From: an uncultured Anaerococcus sp.
GTDB lineage: Bacteria; Bacillota; Clostridia; Tissierellales; Peptoniphilaceae
Assembly: GCF_947253225.1 (NCBI RefSeq)
Contig: NZ_CAMXYR010000039.1
Coordinates: 1 to 14,336, forward strand
Direction: 5' to 3'
DNA: 14,336 nt
Below the pieces are notes generated by a model. The model made no database searches. It saw nothing but the letters and a program-made list of their open reading frames with translations, and was not told where the DNA came from. This document shows, piece by piece, positions 13,622 to 14,336 of this stretch (positions are counted from its first letter, which is position 1; each line of letters opens with the position of its first letter). Made by a program: the position numbers and the translations under genes.

Positions 13622-14128
13622 ATGCAAATAAATATAGAAAATTCTGAGATGATAATGGATGCCTACAAGCCCCTCATCCTTGCCGTAACAAATAAGTTCC
13701 AAAAATACGAAAAGGACGAATCAATAGACGAGGCGAGAATGATACTAATGGAGGCGATTTTAACCTACGATGCCGAGAAGGCTACCTTCGGCTACTACCT
13801 CAAACAAAGACTCTACTACCACTTCCTAGACAAGGGCAAGAAGAAGGAGATCCTATCCCTCAACGAAAAAAACCAAGAAGGCGATGAATTGATAGACTCC
13901 CTAATAGATACAACCGACTTTGAAGAAGACCTTCTAAGAAAGGATAGGATAAGGCAAATCTTAACCTACCTAGAAATCCTATCTCCCAAAGATAGAAAAA
14001 TAGTAGAAATGAGATACCTTAAAGAAATGACAAACCAAGAAATAGGAGAAAGACTAAAAATCTCAACCAAAACTGTAGCCAACCGCCTAAGCCTAAGCCT
14101 AAAGAAACTGAGGGAAGAATTTAGATAG
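13622..14128 (+). CDS. Small sigma-70 family RNA polymerase sigma factor
   Basis: A 168-residue protein with sigma region 2 (about residues 10-80; YKPLILAVTNKF, then DEARMILMEAILTYDAEKATFGYYLKQRLY, read as DEARMILMEAILTYD followed by AEKATFGYYLKQRLY) and region 4 (about 118-166) with the helix-turn-helix MTNQEIGERLKISTKTVANRLS. Regions 1 and 3 are absent, as in ECF and TcdR/UviA/BotR-type factors; I cannot decide the group. The frame extends to a TTG at 13586, but AGAAAGGA (13608-13615) six bases before ATG 13622 makes that the likely start. Divergent from the YvrJ-like gene across an inverted-repeat-rich spacer, which suggests that this factor, perhaps with a repressor, controls that region. 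No anti-sigma gene is adjacent; the RsbW-like protein lies about 13 kb away in the window and need not be related. Confidence 0.85.
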   Translation: MQINIENSEMIMDAYKPLILAVTNKFQKYEKDESIDEARMILMEAILTYDAEKATFGYYLKQRLYYHFLDKGKKKEILSLNEKNQEGDELIDSLIDTTDFEEDLLRKDRIRQILTYLEILSPKDRKIVEMRYLKEMTNQEIGERLKISTKTVANRLSLSLKKLREEFR

Positions 14129-14302
14129 AAAACATCAAAAATTTTATGCAATCTATTAATATGGCCAAAGGAAGAGAGGATTTTTAAGAAAAAAGACCAG
14201 CAAATAGAAAATATATATTTAATAGATTATTGTTTAATATTCAATTTAAATGAAAAAAAGTTTTAGATAAATTTTATACAATAAAAAATTCTTTAGTAAA
14301 AA

Positions 14303-14336
14303 ATGATAGGTCTTATCGCAAGCCTTGGCACAGATA
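14303..14336 (+). CDS. Possible start of a dihydrofolate reductase gene (cut by window end)
   Basis: ATG at 14303-14305 opens a frame reading MIGLIASLGTD to the window edge. This matches the N-terminus of dihydrofolate reductases: E. coli FolA begins MISLIAALAVD, seven of eleven positions identical. There is no clear Shine-Dalgarno; a -10-like TATACA (14275-14280) lies 22 bp upstream, without a good -35. Only eleven codons are visible, so the call rests on that short match and the symbol is left empty. Confidence 0.4.
   Translation, partial: MIGLIASLGTD

Noticed and set aside
14150..14228. 10-bp inverted repeat AATCTATTAA / TTAATAGATT after the sigma gene
   Set aside because: Pure AT-rich arms separated by 59 bases with no T-run of terminator type; this is easily expected by chance in this composition.
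13345..14311. Shared 8-mer TGATAGGT on the minus strand at 13345-13352 and plus strand at 14304-14311 as a common promoter element
   Set aside because: The second copy falls in the probable folA start codons, and one repeated 8-mer is not significant in a window this long.

Overview
The window looks like a contig end from a low-GC Gram-positive anaerobe. Gene content (TypA, Rex, an ABC-F protein beside Rex, an AmaP/DUF2273/Asp23 cluster, an ECF S component, HemZ, a PepD-type dipeptidase), AGGAGG-type ribosome binding sites and an AT-rich, AGA/AGG/ATA-using codon style fit the Firmicutes. My best guess, by inference only, is a Gram-positive anaerobic coccus of the Peptoniphilaceae, near Anaerococcus. 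Bases 1-48 are not genomic: they match the Illumina P7 / 10-nt index / Nextera read-2 adapter including the Tn5 mosaic end, so real sequence starts at about 49.

Region 1 (49-573): a small RsbW/SpoIIAB-like ATPase, probably the last gene of an operon whose start is lost, closed by a hairpin terminator. Region 2 (585-8341): a long plus-strand run, very likely one operon from a good promoter at 585-612: typA, a four-helix membrane protein, rex, a YdiF-like ABC-F ATPase, amaP, a DUF2273 membrane protein, asp23 and an AI-2E-family permease. Gaps are mostly 0-10 nt, with about 48 and 83 nt before amaP and the permease. It joins ribosome-associated GTPase/ATPase functions, NADH/NAD+ sensing and envelope stress, and ends in a terminator usable from both strands.

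Region 3 (8342-9001, minus): an unrecognised 219-residue protein with a His-rich cluster, convergent with the permease gene and divergent from the ECF gene. Region 4 (9038-13102, plus): ECF transporter S component, CpXC zinc-ribbon-like protein, a terminator, hemZ, pepD, then a very strong terminator. The short leader of the CpXC gene contains two competing inverted repeats that would each hide its ribosome binding site.

Region 5 (13103-14336): the least ordinary part. A 45-codon YvrJ-like single-helix membrane protein, too short for routine ORF calling, is encoded on the minus strand with its own terminator. It is divergent from a plus-strand small sigma-70 family factor. The roughly 340 bp between their start codons is rich in inverted repeats, including two TTGTCGAC-centred dyads about 103 bp apart. 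This resembles sigma factor / small membrane protein pairs such as SigO-YvrJ in Bacillus and UviA-UviB in Clostridium. The last 34 bases probably start a dihydrofolate reductase gene.
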